A stretch of 39,578 nt of DNA from an uncultured Polaribacter sp. (GCA_905480405.1 CAJQQH010000140.1:1-39578), one strand, 5' to 3'. Positions 1-7,609 are shown, counted from the first letter of the stretch. Notes: generated by a model not told the origin, from the sequence alone. A program made the numbers and translations.

Positions 1-145
1 AAATGATTATGTTTAGTTTAACATACTCAATTGTTGTTTTTAAGTGACGAGTTGTTAAAACTAACTAAACCTCTTTCCTATTAAATCTTTTAACGCTTTA
101 AATAATGTGTAATAAATATATATTTAAAATAAAACTATTCGATTT

Positions 146-901
146 TTAATCAATCCAACTCTTAAAATCCTTTACACGTTCTCTACTTACAATAATTTCA
201 GTATCGGAATAAGACTGTAAAACTAACTTTAAACGTGAGTTAGAATACGCAATAATATCTTTTATGGCGTTTATATGTACTATAAAAGTTCTATTAACTC
301 TGTAGAATTGTTCTGGATTTAATTGCTCTTGCCAATGCTCTAAAGAATGATCTATTAAATAACTTCTACCAGAGTTTGTGTGTATATAAGTAGCTTTATT
401 TTCGCTATAAAAACACTCTATCTCATCTACATGAATAATTTTTATATGCTGACCAATTTTAATAGTAAACCGTTTTTTAAACTTTCTATCTAAAGGATTT
501 ATTAAAAGCTTTCTAATATCATCTATATTAACTTGTATATCTGTAGTTTTAGATTGGTTTAATTTATATTTATCTACAGCAACCTCTAACTCTTCGTCGT
601 CTAAAGGTTTTAATAAATAATCTATAGAGTTTAATTTAAATGCTTTTAAAGCATATTCATCAAAAGCGGTTGTGAAAATTATAGCGGACTTTACCTCTAT
701 CTCTTCAAAAATTTCGAAGGACAAACCATCTGATAACTGAATGTCTAAAAATATTAAATCTGGATGTTCGTTTTGCTGAAACCAATTGATAGATTCCTCT
801 ACAGAATGTAACATTGTTTTTGCTTCTATACCCAATGCTAACAACATTCTATTTAACCTTCTTGCTGCTGGTTTTTCGTCCTCTATAATTATTACATTCA
901 T
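146..901 (-). CDS. LytTR-family response regulator
   Basis: Two-component response regulator of 251 residues. Residues 1-120 form a receiver domain: acidic pair E7-D8, phospho-acceptor D53 in FLDIQL, switch threonines at 77-78, and the conserved lysine K98 in YLLKPL. Residues about 143-250 form a LytTR DNA-binding domain, with the family pattern FYRVNRTFIVHINAI near 199-213. It is the last gene of a minus-strand run that begins with a LytS-type sensor kinase at 3595, so it is very probably the cytoplasmic output of that kinase. Four small 2TM-domain genes lie between kinase and regulator, which is unusual. The target genes are not visible. LytTR regulators often bind paired direct repeats, but I found no convincing pair in this window. 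Confidence 0.95.
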   Translation of the reverse strand: MNVIIIEDEKPAARRLNRMLLALGIEAKTMLHSVEESINWFQQNEHPDLIFLDIQLSDGLSFEIFEEIEVKSAIIFTTAFDEYALKAFKLNSIDYLLKPLDDEELEVAVDKYKLNQSKTTDIQVNIDDIRKLLINPLDRKFKKRFTIKIGQHIKIIHVDEIECFYSENKATYIHTNSGRSYLIDHSLEHWQEQLNPEQFYRVNRTFIVHINAIKDIIAYSNSRLKLVLQSYSDTEIIVSRERVKDFKSWID

Positions 902-941
902 TCTTTTACTAAATTTTAAATTAGAATAATAAAGCTATTTA

Positions 942-1229
942 CTAAATATCCTCCTCCATTATTTTTTTAATTTTTCTTTCTTCCCAATTTTTACCCAGAC
1001 CTATTAAATTAAATCCGAATACTTTTAACCAATGAAAAAATAAGCCTGTTCCCCAACCTATAGCAGAAAACCAAAACCAATGAAAATGTGGCTCGAACCT
1101 TAAATTTACAAAAACAATTACAGATATTATTATACAGTAAATTGTTAAGTGTGTATAAAACCCTTTAATTTCTTTTACTCTTTTTTGAGCTTTAAGAAAA
1201 CTTTGTTCTTTTTTAAATTTAGAATCCAT
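942..1229 (-). CDS. Small 2TM-domain membrane protein (copy 4 of the array)
   Basis: A 95-residue protein that is almost entirely one 2TM domain: an N-terminal amphipathic segment with the pattern AxKRVxxIKxFYxHL (residues 14-27), two hydrophobic helices at about 28-43 and 51-70, and a C-terminal motif GKNWEERKIKKIM (79-91). The aromatic stretch HFHWFWF at 48-54 also occurs, slightly changed, in the C-terminal domain of the neighbouring sensor kinase, so this copy is closest to the kinase's own 2TM domain. Its start overlaps the end of the next upstream copy by 11 nt, showing co-transcription. Molecular function is unknown. By position it may be a membrane partner or modulator of the kinase/LytTR pair (inference). 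Confidence 0.88.
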   Translation of the reverse strand: MDSKFKKEQSFLKAQKRVKEIKGFYTHLTIYCIIISVIVFVNLRFEPHFHWFWFSAIGWGTGLFFHWLKVFGFNLIGLGKNWEERKIKKIMEEDI

Positions 1230-1554
1230 TTTTTTTATTATTATTTTCTTCTTCTTTTAAGTATTCTTTAATCTTGCGATCTTCCCAGTCTTTGTTAAAT
1301 AAATTAGGGAAACCAAATACCTTTGCAGCATGAAAAATTAAAAATATTCCCCACCAGAAGAAAAATCCATAATTATTTAAGTCTGTAAACGCTTCTATAA
1401 CAGAATCCCCATAAGAAATATCTTTATAAATTCTTCTACCAATAAATATAAAGTTAATGATTAGGTAAAAAACTAAGTGTTTATAAAATTTTTTTATTTC
1501 TTCTACCCTCTTTTGAGCTCTTTCATATCTTTCAGATACATGATTTTGTTCCAT
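1219..1554 (-). CDS. Small 2TM-domain membrane protein (copy 3 of the array)
   Basis: A 111-residue paralogue in the 2TM array. The N-terminal motif ERAQKRVEEIKKFYKHL (11-27) leads into a first helix at about 28-40, a longer polar loop (41-62) and a second helix at about 63-80. The family C-terminal motif KDWEDRKIKEYL is at 88-99, followed by a charged, Asn/Lys-rich tail. The loop between helices is longer than in the 95-residue copy, so the copies have diverged mostly in the part expected to face the periplasm. It is co-directional with its neighbours, with 4 nt to the copy before it and an 11-nt overlap with the one after it. No catalytic residues are recognisable and function is unknown. 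Confidence 0.87.
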   Translation of the reverse strand: MEQNHVSERYERAQKRVEEIKKFYKHLVFYLIINFIFIGRRIYKDISYGDSVIEAFTDLNNYGFFFWWGIFLIFHAAKVFGFPNLFNKDWEDRKIKEYLKEEENNNKKNGF

Positions 1555-1558
1555 AATT

Positions 1559-1882
1559 TTAATGCTTTTTATTCATTAACTCCTCTAACTTACTTTTTTC
1601 CCATTTATCAATAAAGCTAATTTTATATCTAAAAGCTACAAAACCATGAATAACTAATCCTATAAACCATAGCAATGCATTTATCCAAATATTTGTTTTT
1701 ATCCACGCTATAGAATTAATATTATCTACATAATTTTCAAAAAAACTGATTATACTATTAGATAAAAATAAAAGAACTAGCATCATAATTACAAATATTT
1801 GTAAATGATTATAAAAATTCTTAATTCTTTTTACTCTTTTTTCTGCTTCTTTAAAAGAAATATTTTGATCATTTAATTTCAT
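1559..1882 (-). CDS. Small 2TM-domain membrane protein (copy 2 of the array)
   Basis: A 107-residue 2TM-domain protein and the most divergent copy of the array. The N-terminal motif KEAEKRVKRIKNFYNHL (11-27) is intact. Helices are at about 28-48 and 64-84. The usual tryptophan- and histidine-rich second helix is changed to a WINALLWFIGLVIHG pattern, and the C-terminal motif is shortened to DKWEKSKLEELM (92-103), lacking the usual glycine-lysine and arginine. It sits 12 nt downstream of copy 1 and 4 nt upstream of copy 3. The retained amphipathic head and tail suggest it still folds with, or against, the other family members. Function is unknown. Confidence 0.85.
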   Translation of the reverse strand: MKLNDQNISFKEAEKRVKRIKNFYNHLQIFVIMMLVLLFLSNSIISFFENYVDNINSIAWIKTNIWINALLWFIGLVIHGFVAFRYKISFIDKWEKSKLEELMNKKH

Positions 1883-1894
1883 TACAAATAAAAT

Positions 1895-2221
1895 TTAAAA
1901 TTGATTATCATTCATATATTTTTCAATCTGTTTTTTCTCCCAATCTTTACCAAAAAATAAATTAGATCCAAAAACGCCTAACCAATGAAAAGCAATTCCT
2001 ATTCCCCAAAAAAACCAAGTTGCATACGTACCAAAATGAGTAGTTGCACCAACAAAAGTAAATTCATTATCGCTATCGTTTGTTAATCCAAAAATTATAA
2101 TAGAAGAGATAAAAATATTTACGATTACATAAACTGCTAAATGAATGTAAAATCCTTTAATCTTCTCTACTCTTTTTTTTGCTAATAAATACTTGTGTTC
2201 TTCATTATATTCTCTTTCCAT
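1895..2221 (-). CDS. Small 2TM-domain membrane protein (copy 1 of the array)
   Basis: A 108-residue 2TM-domain protein immediately downstream of the sensor kinase (12-nt gap). The N-terminal motif LLAKKRVEKIKGFYIHL (12-28) precedes a first helix at about 28-46. A polar loop rich in Asp, Asn and Thr (47-63) is followed by a second helix with the family pattern WFFWGIGIAFHWLGVFG (69-85), then the tail motif GKDWEKKQIEKYM (91-103). It keeps all family hallmarks. It is probably co-translated with the kinase. No enzymatic motif is present. The likeliest role is in the membrane next to the kinase, for example oligomerising through the shared fold (inference). Confidence 0.87.
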   Translation of the reverse strand: MEREYNEEHKYLLAKKRVEKIKGFYIHLAVYVIVNIFISSIIIFGLTNDSDNEFTFVGATTHFGTYATWFFWGIGIAFHWLGVFGSNLFFGKDWEKKQIEKYMNDNQF

Positions 2222-2233
2222 CTTATCTTTTTT

Positions 2234-3595
2234 TTAGTTGTACTTGTTGTTTTTATCATCTTTCATCATCTCCTTAATTTTACGGTCTTCCCAATTTTTT
2301 CCTAAGAAAATATTATAATTATTAACTTCTAAAAAATGAAACGTTAAACCGATTCCCCATCCAAAAATTGGAAACCAAAACCAGTGAAACCCAGAAGAGA
2401 ATCTTAAATTAATAAATATTAAAAAAGGTATTACTATACAATAAGATGCTAAATTCTGGTAAAATTCTTTTAATTTCTCTACCCTTTCTACTGCTCTCAC
2501 ATATTTGCTGTTTTCTAAATCATTAGAATTAAATGTCATATTATTTGTTTTAGTTAAGAGAGGCAAACTCACCTTAAACGCTTTATTATTATTTTCTATT
2601 ATTACTTTTCTATTACTAATTAAACCATATCTATCTACAATATTTCTTAAACCAACCTTGGTACTTTTTCCTAAGGTTTCTTTAGGGTTGATATTGTTTT
2701 CTATGATTAAAAAATTATCATGCTCGTAAATATTTATCTCTAAAGGTTTACTAGAAGAAACTACATTGTGCTTTACTGCATTTTCTAATAAAAGCTGTAA
2801 AGAAAGTGGTACAATTTTAAGCTCATTACTACTAACACTATTAGGTATATTAAATTTTACAGCATCTTCAAATCGCATTCCTAATAACTCCATATAGGTT
2901 TTTGCAAACTTTAACTCTTCTGTAAGCGTTGTTAGATCTTTATTTCTTTGCTCTAAAACATATCTATACACTTTAGATAATTTGGTTGTAAATTTTTCTG
3001 CTTGTACAGGATTTTCACCAATTAAACTTGTTAGTACATTTAAGCTATTAAATAAAAAGTGCGGATCTATTTGGCTTTTTAAAGATTCAAATTTTGCAGT
3101 TTCTGTTTTTGCTACTATTTCTTGTTTTGTAGTTTCTTTGTTTACAGAAGCTTTCCAGTTTGTCATAAACCCTCTTGCATGTAAAAAAGTAGAAATACCT
3201 AAAGAAAGAACTATATAAAACAGATGAACCCATAAAAAATCTCCTTTAAAAAAATTTTCTCCACTGTTGTTATTTATAATTACAAAAACAACATAATCTA
3301 TAGCTAAAACTACAGGAATAGTGTATAAAACTGTACCTATAATTCCTGCCCAAACTCTTTGATTTGTTTGGGTAATCCAATCCCATTTTTCAGATAAATA
3401 ATTATTAATAATACCATTTCCAAAAGCTAATCCAAAACAATACAATCCAGAAATTCCAAAAGAGACTGCAATACCGTATAAAGTTGTTTGTCTAAAAATA
3501 ACACTAAAAATCACACCAAATAAAAGAGTTAACTTTAAGCATAACATAGCTCCTTTTTTTAAGCTTCTTATTGTAAAAACTTCTTGATTTTCCAT
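2234..3595 (-). CDS. LytS-type sensor histidine kinase with C-terminal 2TM domain
   Basis: A 453-residue membrane kinase. Four hydrophobic segments at about 17-34, 40-60, 82-108 and 119-140 form an N-terminal membrane sensor. A short coiled linker (150-172) leads to the His_kinase (LytS/YehU) domain, with the phospho-acceptor motif SQIDPHFLFNSLN at 174-186 (H179). The ATPase N-box LLLENAVKHN is at 248-257 and a G-box-like segment KVGLRNIVDRYGL at 313-325. Residues about 360-448 are a complete extra 2TM domain (RAVERVEKLKEFYQNL, two helices, GKNWEDRKIKEMM) of the same family as the four small genes that follow. The kinase therefore has six predicted membrane helices in two blocks. Its partner is the LytTR regulator at 146-901. 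The signal sensed is unknown. Confidence 0.95.
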   Translation of the reverse strand: MENQEVFTIRSLKKGAMLCLKLTLLFGVIFSVIFRQTTLYGIAVSFGISGLYCFGLAFGNGIINNYLSEKWDWITQTNQRVWAGIIGTVLYTIPVVLAIDYVVFVIINNNSGENFFKGDFLWVHLFYIVLSLGISTFLHARGFMTNWKASVNKETTKQEIVAKTETAKFESLKSQIDPHFLFNSLNVLTSLIGENPVQAEKFTTKLSKVYRYVLEQRNKDLTTLTEELKFAKTYMELLGMRFEDAVKFNIPNSVSSNELKIVPLSLQLLLENAVKHNVVSSSKPLEINIYEHDNFLIIENNINPKETLGKSTKVGLRNIVDRYGLISNRKVIIENNNKAFKVSLPLLTKTNNMTFNSNDLENSKYVRAVERVEKLKEFYQNLASYCIVIPFLIFINLRFSSGFHWFWFPIFGWGIGLTFHFLEVNNYNIFLGKNWEDRKIKEMMKDDKNNKYN

Positions 3596-3631
3596 TGTCT
3601 TTGGTATTAAATAATAAAGTTGTCTAATCTA

Positions 3632-4048
3632 CTAAAATCTTATGTTTAATTTTAGATTTTTATCAGTAACTATAAATTTTGCTTTGTCAAATTGTGGATA
3701 TCCAAAACCTAAAGTATTATTAGAAGCCCCGTAATCTTCTTCTGGTCTTCCTTGAGCAGAAAAATCCATTATTCCATTTTCATTTAAATCATGAAGACAA
3801 ATAATAGCATATTCACCAGCATTTACATTTTCGAAAACAGCAATACTTTTTCCTTCTATAATTTTACTCTGTTTAGATTGCAACGGTTCTGCCATAAAAG
3901 TTGCTTTGTTATATAAAGAAAAACCTACAATTCCTTTATTAGATGTTACATTATCTACAGATGCTGTAATTGTTATTTTCTCTTGTGCGTTTATTGTATT
4001 TGAAATAAATAAAACCGCCGATGCTAAAATTGCTACTAAAAATTTCAT
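3632..4048 (-). CDS. DUF2141 exported protein
   Basis: A 138-residue secreted protein. Residues 1-21 form a Sec signal peptide with likely cleavage after NTINA. The mature part is a small beta-rich DUF2141 domain, recognised by HDLNENGIMDF (86-96) followed by GRPEEDYGASNN (100-111), the usual DUF2141 signature. The acidic Asp/Asn-rich signature segment resembles a calcium-binding loop, but binding is not established. It is the first gene of the minus-strand kinase/2TM/LytTR run, 36 nt upstream of the kinase, and may be part of that unit. No enzymatic function is known to me. Confidence 0.9.
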   Translation of the reverse strand: MKFLVAILASAVLFISNTINAQEKITITASVDNVTSNKGIVGFSLYNKATFMAEPLQSKQSKIIEGKSIAVFENVNAGEYAIICLHDLNENGIMDFSAQGRPEEDYGASNNTLGFGYPQFDKAKFIVTDKNLKLNIRF

Positions 4049-4356
4049 GTTTTTTATATTTAATGGTTAATTATGGTACAAATATGCAACGGATATCAAG
4101 TTTTATAAATTAAAGAATACCGAATTGTATTTTTTAATGGACGAACTGTAAAAACCGAGGTTAAAATTAAGCAACAATATTAATTCTTGTAAACTACAAT
4201 TGTTTTTAATAAACATAATCTATAAATTAATAGATTAAAAAAAGTCTTTTCTAAAGAATTAATAAATAATAAATTGATTTATTATTAAATTGATAAAAGT
4301 TTAAAAAAAAGATTGGATTTTTAATATCAATTAAAAAAATATTTTACATTTACACC
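4049..4356. other. Divergent intergenic region between the DUF2141/kinase genes and the arginine operon
   Basis: Very A+T-rich spacer between the minus-strand two-component locus and the plus-strand arginine operon. I see no ORF with coding character. It must hold promoters for both directions. Close to the plus-strand leader ORF there is a TTG at 4313-4315 and two imperfect -7-like elements (TATTTTAC at 4340-4347, TACATTTA at 4345-4352). The spacing of 24 nt is just outside the usual 17-23, so the exact start of transcription is uncertain. Confidence 0.4.
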
Positions 4357-4425
4357 ATGTTTACTACAAAAAATAAAACAAATACTATGGTTACCAGGTT
4401 GCGCTTTCGCAACTTAATTCGCTAA
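4357..4425 (+). CDS. Candidate arginine attenuator leader peptide
   Basis: A short ORF of 22 codons and a TAA stop, with a second in-frame ATG at 4387 that would give a 12-residue peptide, MVTRLRFRNLIR. Four of the last nine residues are arginine, encoded by AGG, CGC, CGC and CGC. These codons are uncommon in the surrounding genes, which mostly use AGA and CGT. It lies about 230 nt upstream of the first gene of an arginine biosynthesis operon. The codons AGG to AAC also form an inverted repeat (AGGTTGCG at 4396-4403, CGCAACTT at 4408-4415). These are the hallmarks of a transcription-attenuation leader sensing charged tRNA-Arg. Translation itself is not proven. Confidence 0.6.
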   Translation: MFTTKNKTNTMVTRLRFRNLIR

Positions 4426-4604
4426 TTCTAAAATTAAGCAAAAGGAAACCCATAATTTTTATTTTTTACCATGTACAATTCAACAAACCTTAAAAGCCCA
4501 CAAAACACTATTATTTTTTTAAATAATAAAAATTCTGTACGCCGCTTTTTCTTTAACCGCCCTTTGGGTGTTTAATTAATTATGGAATTAGGTGAGTCCA
4601 ATTC
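4396..4604 (+). promoter_or_regulatory. Candidate attenuator structures in the arg operon 5' leader
   Basis: Hairpins visible in the untranslated leader: (i) AGGTTGCG/CGCAACTT at 4396-4415 inside the leader ORF; (ii) CTTAATT at 4413-4419 with AATTAAG at 4432-4438, which shares bases with the first; (iii) an A/T stem TATTATTT/AAATAATA at 4509-4528; (iv) CGCCC/GGGTG with a TTT loop at 4558-4570, extendable with A-T pairs and followed by TTTAATTAATTA, the best terminator-like element though with a weak T-run; (v) GAATT-GG/CC-AATTC at 4585-4604. CTAATTC at the leader stop codon (4422-4428) can also pair with GAATTAG at 4585-4591, competing with hairpin (v). That gives mutually exclusive folds controlled by ribosome position (inference). 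Confidence 0.42.
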
Positions 4605-4655
4605 TGCATTTCAAAACAACATTTCAAATACATTTAATTTTAAAACATCAATACA

Positions 4656-5270
4656 ATGCAAATTGTAATTGCAAATAAATCACATACTGTTTACGCAGAA
4701 ACTATCTGTAAAACCATAGAAGAAGCCTCTAAAGTTAGAGGAACTGGTATCGCTAAAAGAAAACCAGAATATGTTGCCTCTAAAATGGAAAACGGTAATG
4801 CTGTAATTGCTTTAGATAACGGAAAATTTGCAGGTTTCTGCTATATAGAAGCTTGGGGACATGGAAAGTTTGTAGCCAACTCTGGTTTAATTGTTCATCC
4901 TGATTATAGAAATTTAGGCTTAGCAAAGCAAATTAAAGAAGTGATTTTTAAGCACTCTAGAACAAAATTTCCAGACTCTAAAGTTTTTAGTATTACTACA
5001 GGTTTAGCTGTAATGAAACTAAATAGCGATTTAGGTTATAAACCTGTTACTTTCTCTGAACTAACAGACGACCAAAGCTTTTGGGATGGTTGTCAAACTT
5101 GTAAAAACTATGACGTTTTAACAAGAACAGAAAGAAAAATGTGCTTATGTACTGGTATGTTGTTCGATCCAAAAAACCAAAATGAAAAAGAACACCAAGA
5201 AGTTAAAGAAAGTGTTTTTAAAAGACTAAAAGATATTAAACAGAACTTGTTTCTAAAAAAAGATAAATAA
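4656..5270 (+). CDS. GNAT acyltransferase, probable N-acyl-(succinyl/acetyl)glutamate synthase of the arginine pathway
   Basis: A 204-residue GNAT-family protein, first structural gene of the arginine operon. The acetyl-CoA-binding core is at about 55-120, with the segment LIVHPDYRNLGLAKQI (78-93) corresponding to the GNAT motif A loop. After the core comes an unusual cysteine cluster, C146-x2-C149 and C163-x-C165 (GCQTCK... CLCTG), suggesting a structural metal site. A Lys-rich helix ends the protein. Position at the head of the operon, with no other N-acylglutamate synthase present, argues that it makes N-acylglutamate from glutamate and acyl-CoA. The homologous arrangement in Bacteroides is linked to succinylated intermediates, but acetyl versus succinyl cannot be read from the sequence. 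Its TAA overlaps the argG ATG (TAATG). Confidence 0.82.
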   Translation: MQIVIANKSHTVYAETICKTIEEASKVRGTGIAKRKPEYVASKMENGNAVIALDNGKFAGFCYIEAWGHGKFVANSGLIVHPDYRNLGLAKQIKEVIFKHSRTKFPDSKVFSITTGLAVMKLNSDLGYKPVTFSELTDDQSFWDGCQTCKNYDVLTRTERKMCLCTGMLFDPKNQNEKEHQEVKESVFKRLKDIKQNLFLKKDK

Positions 5271-6445
5271 TGAAAAAATTAGTAATTGCCTATAGCGGTG
5301 GATTAGACACATCTTATTGTGCTGTAAGTTTATCAAAAGAATATGATGTACACGCTGTAAGTGTTAATACAGGAGGATTTACAACTGAAGAAATTAAACA
5401 TATAGAAAGTAACGCCTACAAAATGGGGGTTACAACCTATAAAAACATTGATGCAGTTTCTACATTCTATAATAAAGTAGTTAAGTATTTAATTTTTGGT
5501 AACGTATTAAAAAACGCTACGTATCCTCTATCTGTAAGTGCAGAAAGAATTATACAAGCAATAGAAATTATAGAATATGCTAAAAGTATTGATGCAGAAT
5601 ATATTGCGCATGGTAGTACTGGAGCAGGAAATGATCAAGTTCGTTTTGATATGATTTTTCAAACATTGGCACCTAATATTAAAATTATTACGCCAATTAG
5701 AGACGGAAAATTAACAAGACAAGAAGAAATAGATTATTTAAAATCAGAAGGTGTTGATATGCCTTGGGAAAAAACAAAATATTCTGTAAACAAAGGTCTT
5801 TGGGGAACTAGTGTTGGTGGTGTAGAAACTTTAAAATCTGAAAAACCTTTACCAAGTGAAGCCTATCCTTCTCAATTAGAAAAAGAAGGAGAAGAGAAAG
5901 TAACTTTAACTTTTAAAAATGGTGAATTTGTTGCTTTAAACGGGCAAGAAAATGATCCAGAAGTAAACATAGAAAACTTAAACAACATAGCTTCTGCATA
6001 CGCAATTGGTAGAGATATTCATGTTGGAGACACTATTGTTGGTACAAAAGGAAGAGTTGGTTTTGAGGCTGCCGCTGCTTTAATTACAGTAAAAGCACAT
6101 CATTTATTAGAAAAACATACTTTAACAAAGTGGCAATTACAGCACAAAGAATATTTATCTAGTTTCTATGGAATGCATTTGCATGAAGGACAATATTTAG
6201 ATCCGGTAATGAGAGATACTGAAGCTTTTTTACAAAGCTCTCAAAAAATGGTTTCTGGTAATGTTGTCGTTTCTTTAAAACCTTATCATTTTTCTTTAGA
6301 CGGTATAATTTCTGACCACGATTTAATGTCGAGTGCTTTTAGTACGTATGGAGAAGAAAATAAAGCTTGGACAGCTGATGATGCTAAAGGCTTTATTAAG
6401 ATAATAGGAAATCAAAATAAAATATATAGACAAGTAAATAAATAA
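5270..6445 (+). CDS. argG: Argininosuccinate synthase
   Basis: A 391-residue ATP-dependent enzyme joining citrulline and aspartate to argininosuccinate, the penultimate step of arginine synthesis. The PP-loop ATP-binding motif AYSGGLDTSY lies at 7-16. Downstream, AHGSTGAGNDQVRF (113-126) is the family's central motif for citrulline/aspartate binding. Length is close to the usual ~400 residues. The start codon overlaps the upstream GNAT stop as TAATG, so the two are translationally coupled. After the gene, a 180-nt spacer with hairpin-forming repeats separates it from argC. In deacylation-by-ArgE pathways of this type, its citrulline comes from N-acylcitrulline. Confidence 0.97.
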   Translation: MKKLVIAYSGGLDTSYCAVSLSKEYDVHAVSVNTGGFTTEEIKHIESNAYKMGVTTYKNIDAVSTFYNKVVKYLIFGNVLKNATYPLSVSAERIIQAIEIIEYAKSIDAEYIAHGSTGAGNDQVRFDMIFQTLAPNIKIITPIRDGKLTRQEEIDYLKSEGVDMPWEKTKYSVNKGLWGTSVGGVETLKSEKPLPSEAYPSQLEKEGEEKVTLTFKNGEFVALNGQENDPEVNIENLNNIASAYAIGRDIHVGDTIVGTKGRVGFEAAAALITVKAHHLLEKHTLTKWQLQHKEYLSSFYGMHLHEGQYLDPVMRDTEAFLQSSQKMVSGNVVVSLKPYHFSLDGIISDHDLMSSAFSTYGEENKAWTADDAKGFIKIIGNQNKIYRQVNK

Positions 6446-6456
6446 TATAGAAAAAT

Positions 6457-6547
6457 GTGTAATCGTGTAATTATTTACATGTTTAAAATATTGTAATTTA
6501 AACAGAAACATCAAAAATAGACACGTACACAATTAAGCAATTACGCG
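6457..6547. repeat. Intergenic inverted-repeat element, copy in the argG-argC spacer
   Basis: GTGTAATC is followed at once by GTGTAATT (6457-6472), a tandem 8-mer. CGTGTAATT at 6464-6472 is mirrored by AATTACGCG at 6539-6547 (one wobble). Between them GTTTAAA (6481-6487) and TTTAAAC (6497-6503) form a second inverted pair. The words GTGTAATT and GTTTAA recur in the proB-argF' and argE-argH spacers, so this appears to be a family of short structured repeats. The rest of the 6446-6625 spacer holds no ORF. Confidence 0.55.
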
Positions 6548-6625
6548 TTTAAATATTTTTTACAACGATTCCAAAATACATCCATTAAACGCTTAAAAAA
6601 ATAAACATTTACACTTTTTAAACAG

Positions 6626-7609
6626 ATGAAAAAATTAGAAGTAGGAATTATAGGAGGTGCAGGTTTTACAGCTGGTGAATTAATCAGATTATTATTAAAT
6701 CATCCAGAAACAAATATTAATTTTGTTTACAGTACATCTAATGCTGGTAATAAATTGTATAAAGTGCATCAAGATTTAGTTGGTTCTACAGAAATTAGTT
6801 TTTCTAGTGAAATTAATGCAGATGTTGATGTTTTGTTTTTGTGTTTAGGACATGGAAACTCAACTGCCTTTTTACAAAAAAACAATTTTTCTGATTCGAC
6901 TAAAATAATCGACTTAAGTAACGACTTTAGATTAGTTGCAGATAAGAATTTCGAAGGAAAAAACTTTGTGTATGGTTTACCAGAATTAGATAAAGAAGAC
7001 ATAAAGACTGCTAAATATATAGCAAATCCTGGTTGTTTTGCAACAGCCTTACAATTAGCAATTTTACCTCTGGCGGCAAATGGGTTGTTAAAAGATGATG
7101 TGCATATAAATGCTGTAACTGGCGCAACTGGTGCAGGAACCTCTTTATCTGCAACAACACATTTTACGTGGAGAGATAATAATTTTTCTCATTACAAAGC
7201 ATTTAATCATCAACATTTAGGAGAAATTAATCAAACTGTAAATCAACTACAAAGTAATTTTAATTCTGAAATTAACTTTATGCCAAATCGTGGTGATTTC
7301 TCTAGAGGAATTTTTGCAACTGCGTATACTAAATTTGATGGCTCTATTGAAGAAGCCACAAAACTATATAAGGATTATTATAAAGATGCAGCTTTTACAT
7401 TTGTTTCTGATGATAGCATCTTTTTAAAGCAAGTTGTAAACACAAACAAATGTTTGGTACAATTAGAAAAACACGGAAATAAATTATTAATAACAAGTGC
7501 TATTGATAACCTATTAAAAGGAGCTTCTGGAGCAGCAATTCAGAACATGAATTTAATGTACGGTTTTGAAGAAACTTTAGGTTTAAATTTAAAAGCGAAT
7601 TATTTTTAA
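6626..7609 (+). CDS. argC: N-acyl-gamma-glutamyl-phosphate reductase
   Basis: A 327-residue NADPH-dependent reductase converting N-acylglutamyl 5-phosphate to N-acylglutamate 5-semialdehyde. The dinucleotide-binding motif GIIGGAGFTAGELIRLL (7-23) is at the N terminus. The catalytic cysteine is C137 in ANPGCFATA (133-141), the ArgC signature. The HFTWRDNNFSHYKAFNHQH stretch (about 181-199) carries the expected histidines of the active-site region. Length is within the short ArgC class (~320-345). It is co-directional with argG after a 180-nt spacer and with proC after 178 nt. Unlike most genes of the operon it is flanked on both sides by long structured spacers. Confidence 0.96.
   Translation: MKKLEVGIIGGAGFTAGELIRLLLNHPETNINFVYSTSNAGNKLYKVHQDLVGSTEISFSSEINADVDVLFLCLGHGNSTAFLQKNNFSDSTKIIDLSNDFRLVADKNFEGKNFVYGLPELDKEDIKTAKYIANPGCFATALQLAILPLAANGLLKDDVHINAVTGATGAGTSLSATTHFTWRDNNFSHYKAFNHQHLGEINQTVNQLQSNFNSEINFMPNRGDFSRGIFATAYTKFDGSIEEATKLYKDYYKDAAFTFVSDDSIFLKQVVNTNKCLVQLEKHGNKLLITSAIDNLLKGASGAAIQNMNLMYGFEETLGLNLKANYF

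Noticed and set aside
4583..4669. A 28-codon ORF starting at the ATG in the arg leader and overlapping the GNAT start in another frame
   Set aside because: Composition is that of A/T-rich spacer, it overlaps the well-supported GNAT gene, and its start lies inside a hairpin. It is more likely chance than a second leader peptide.
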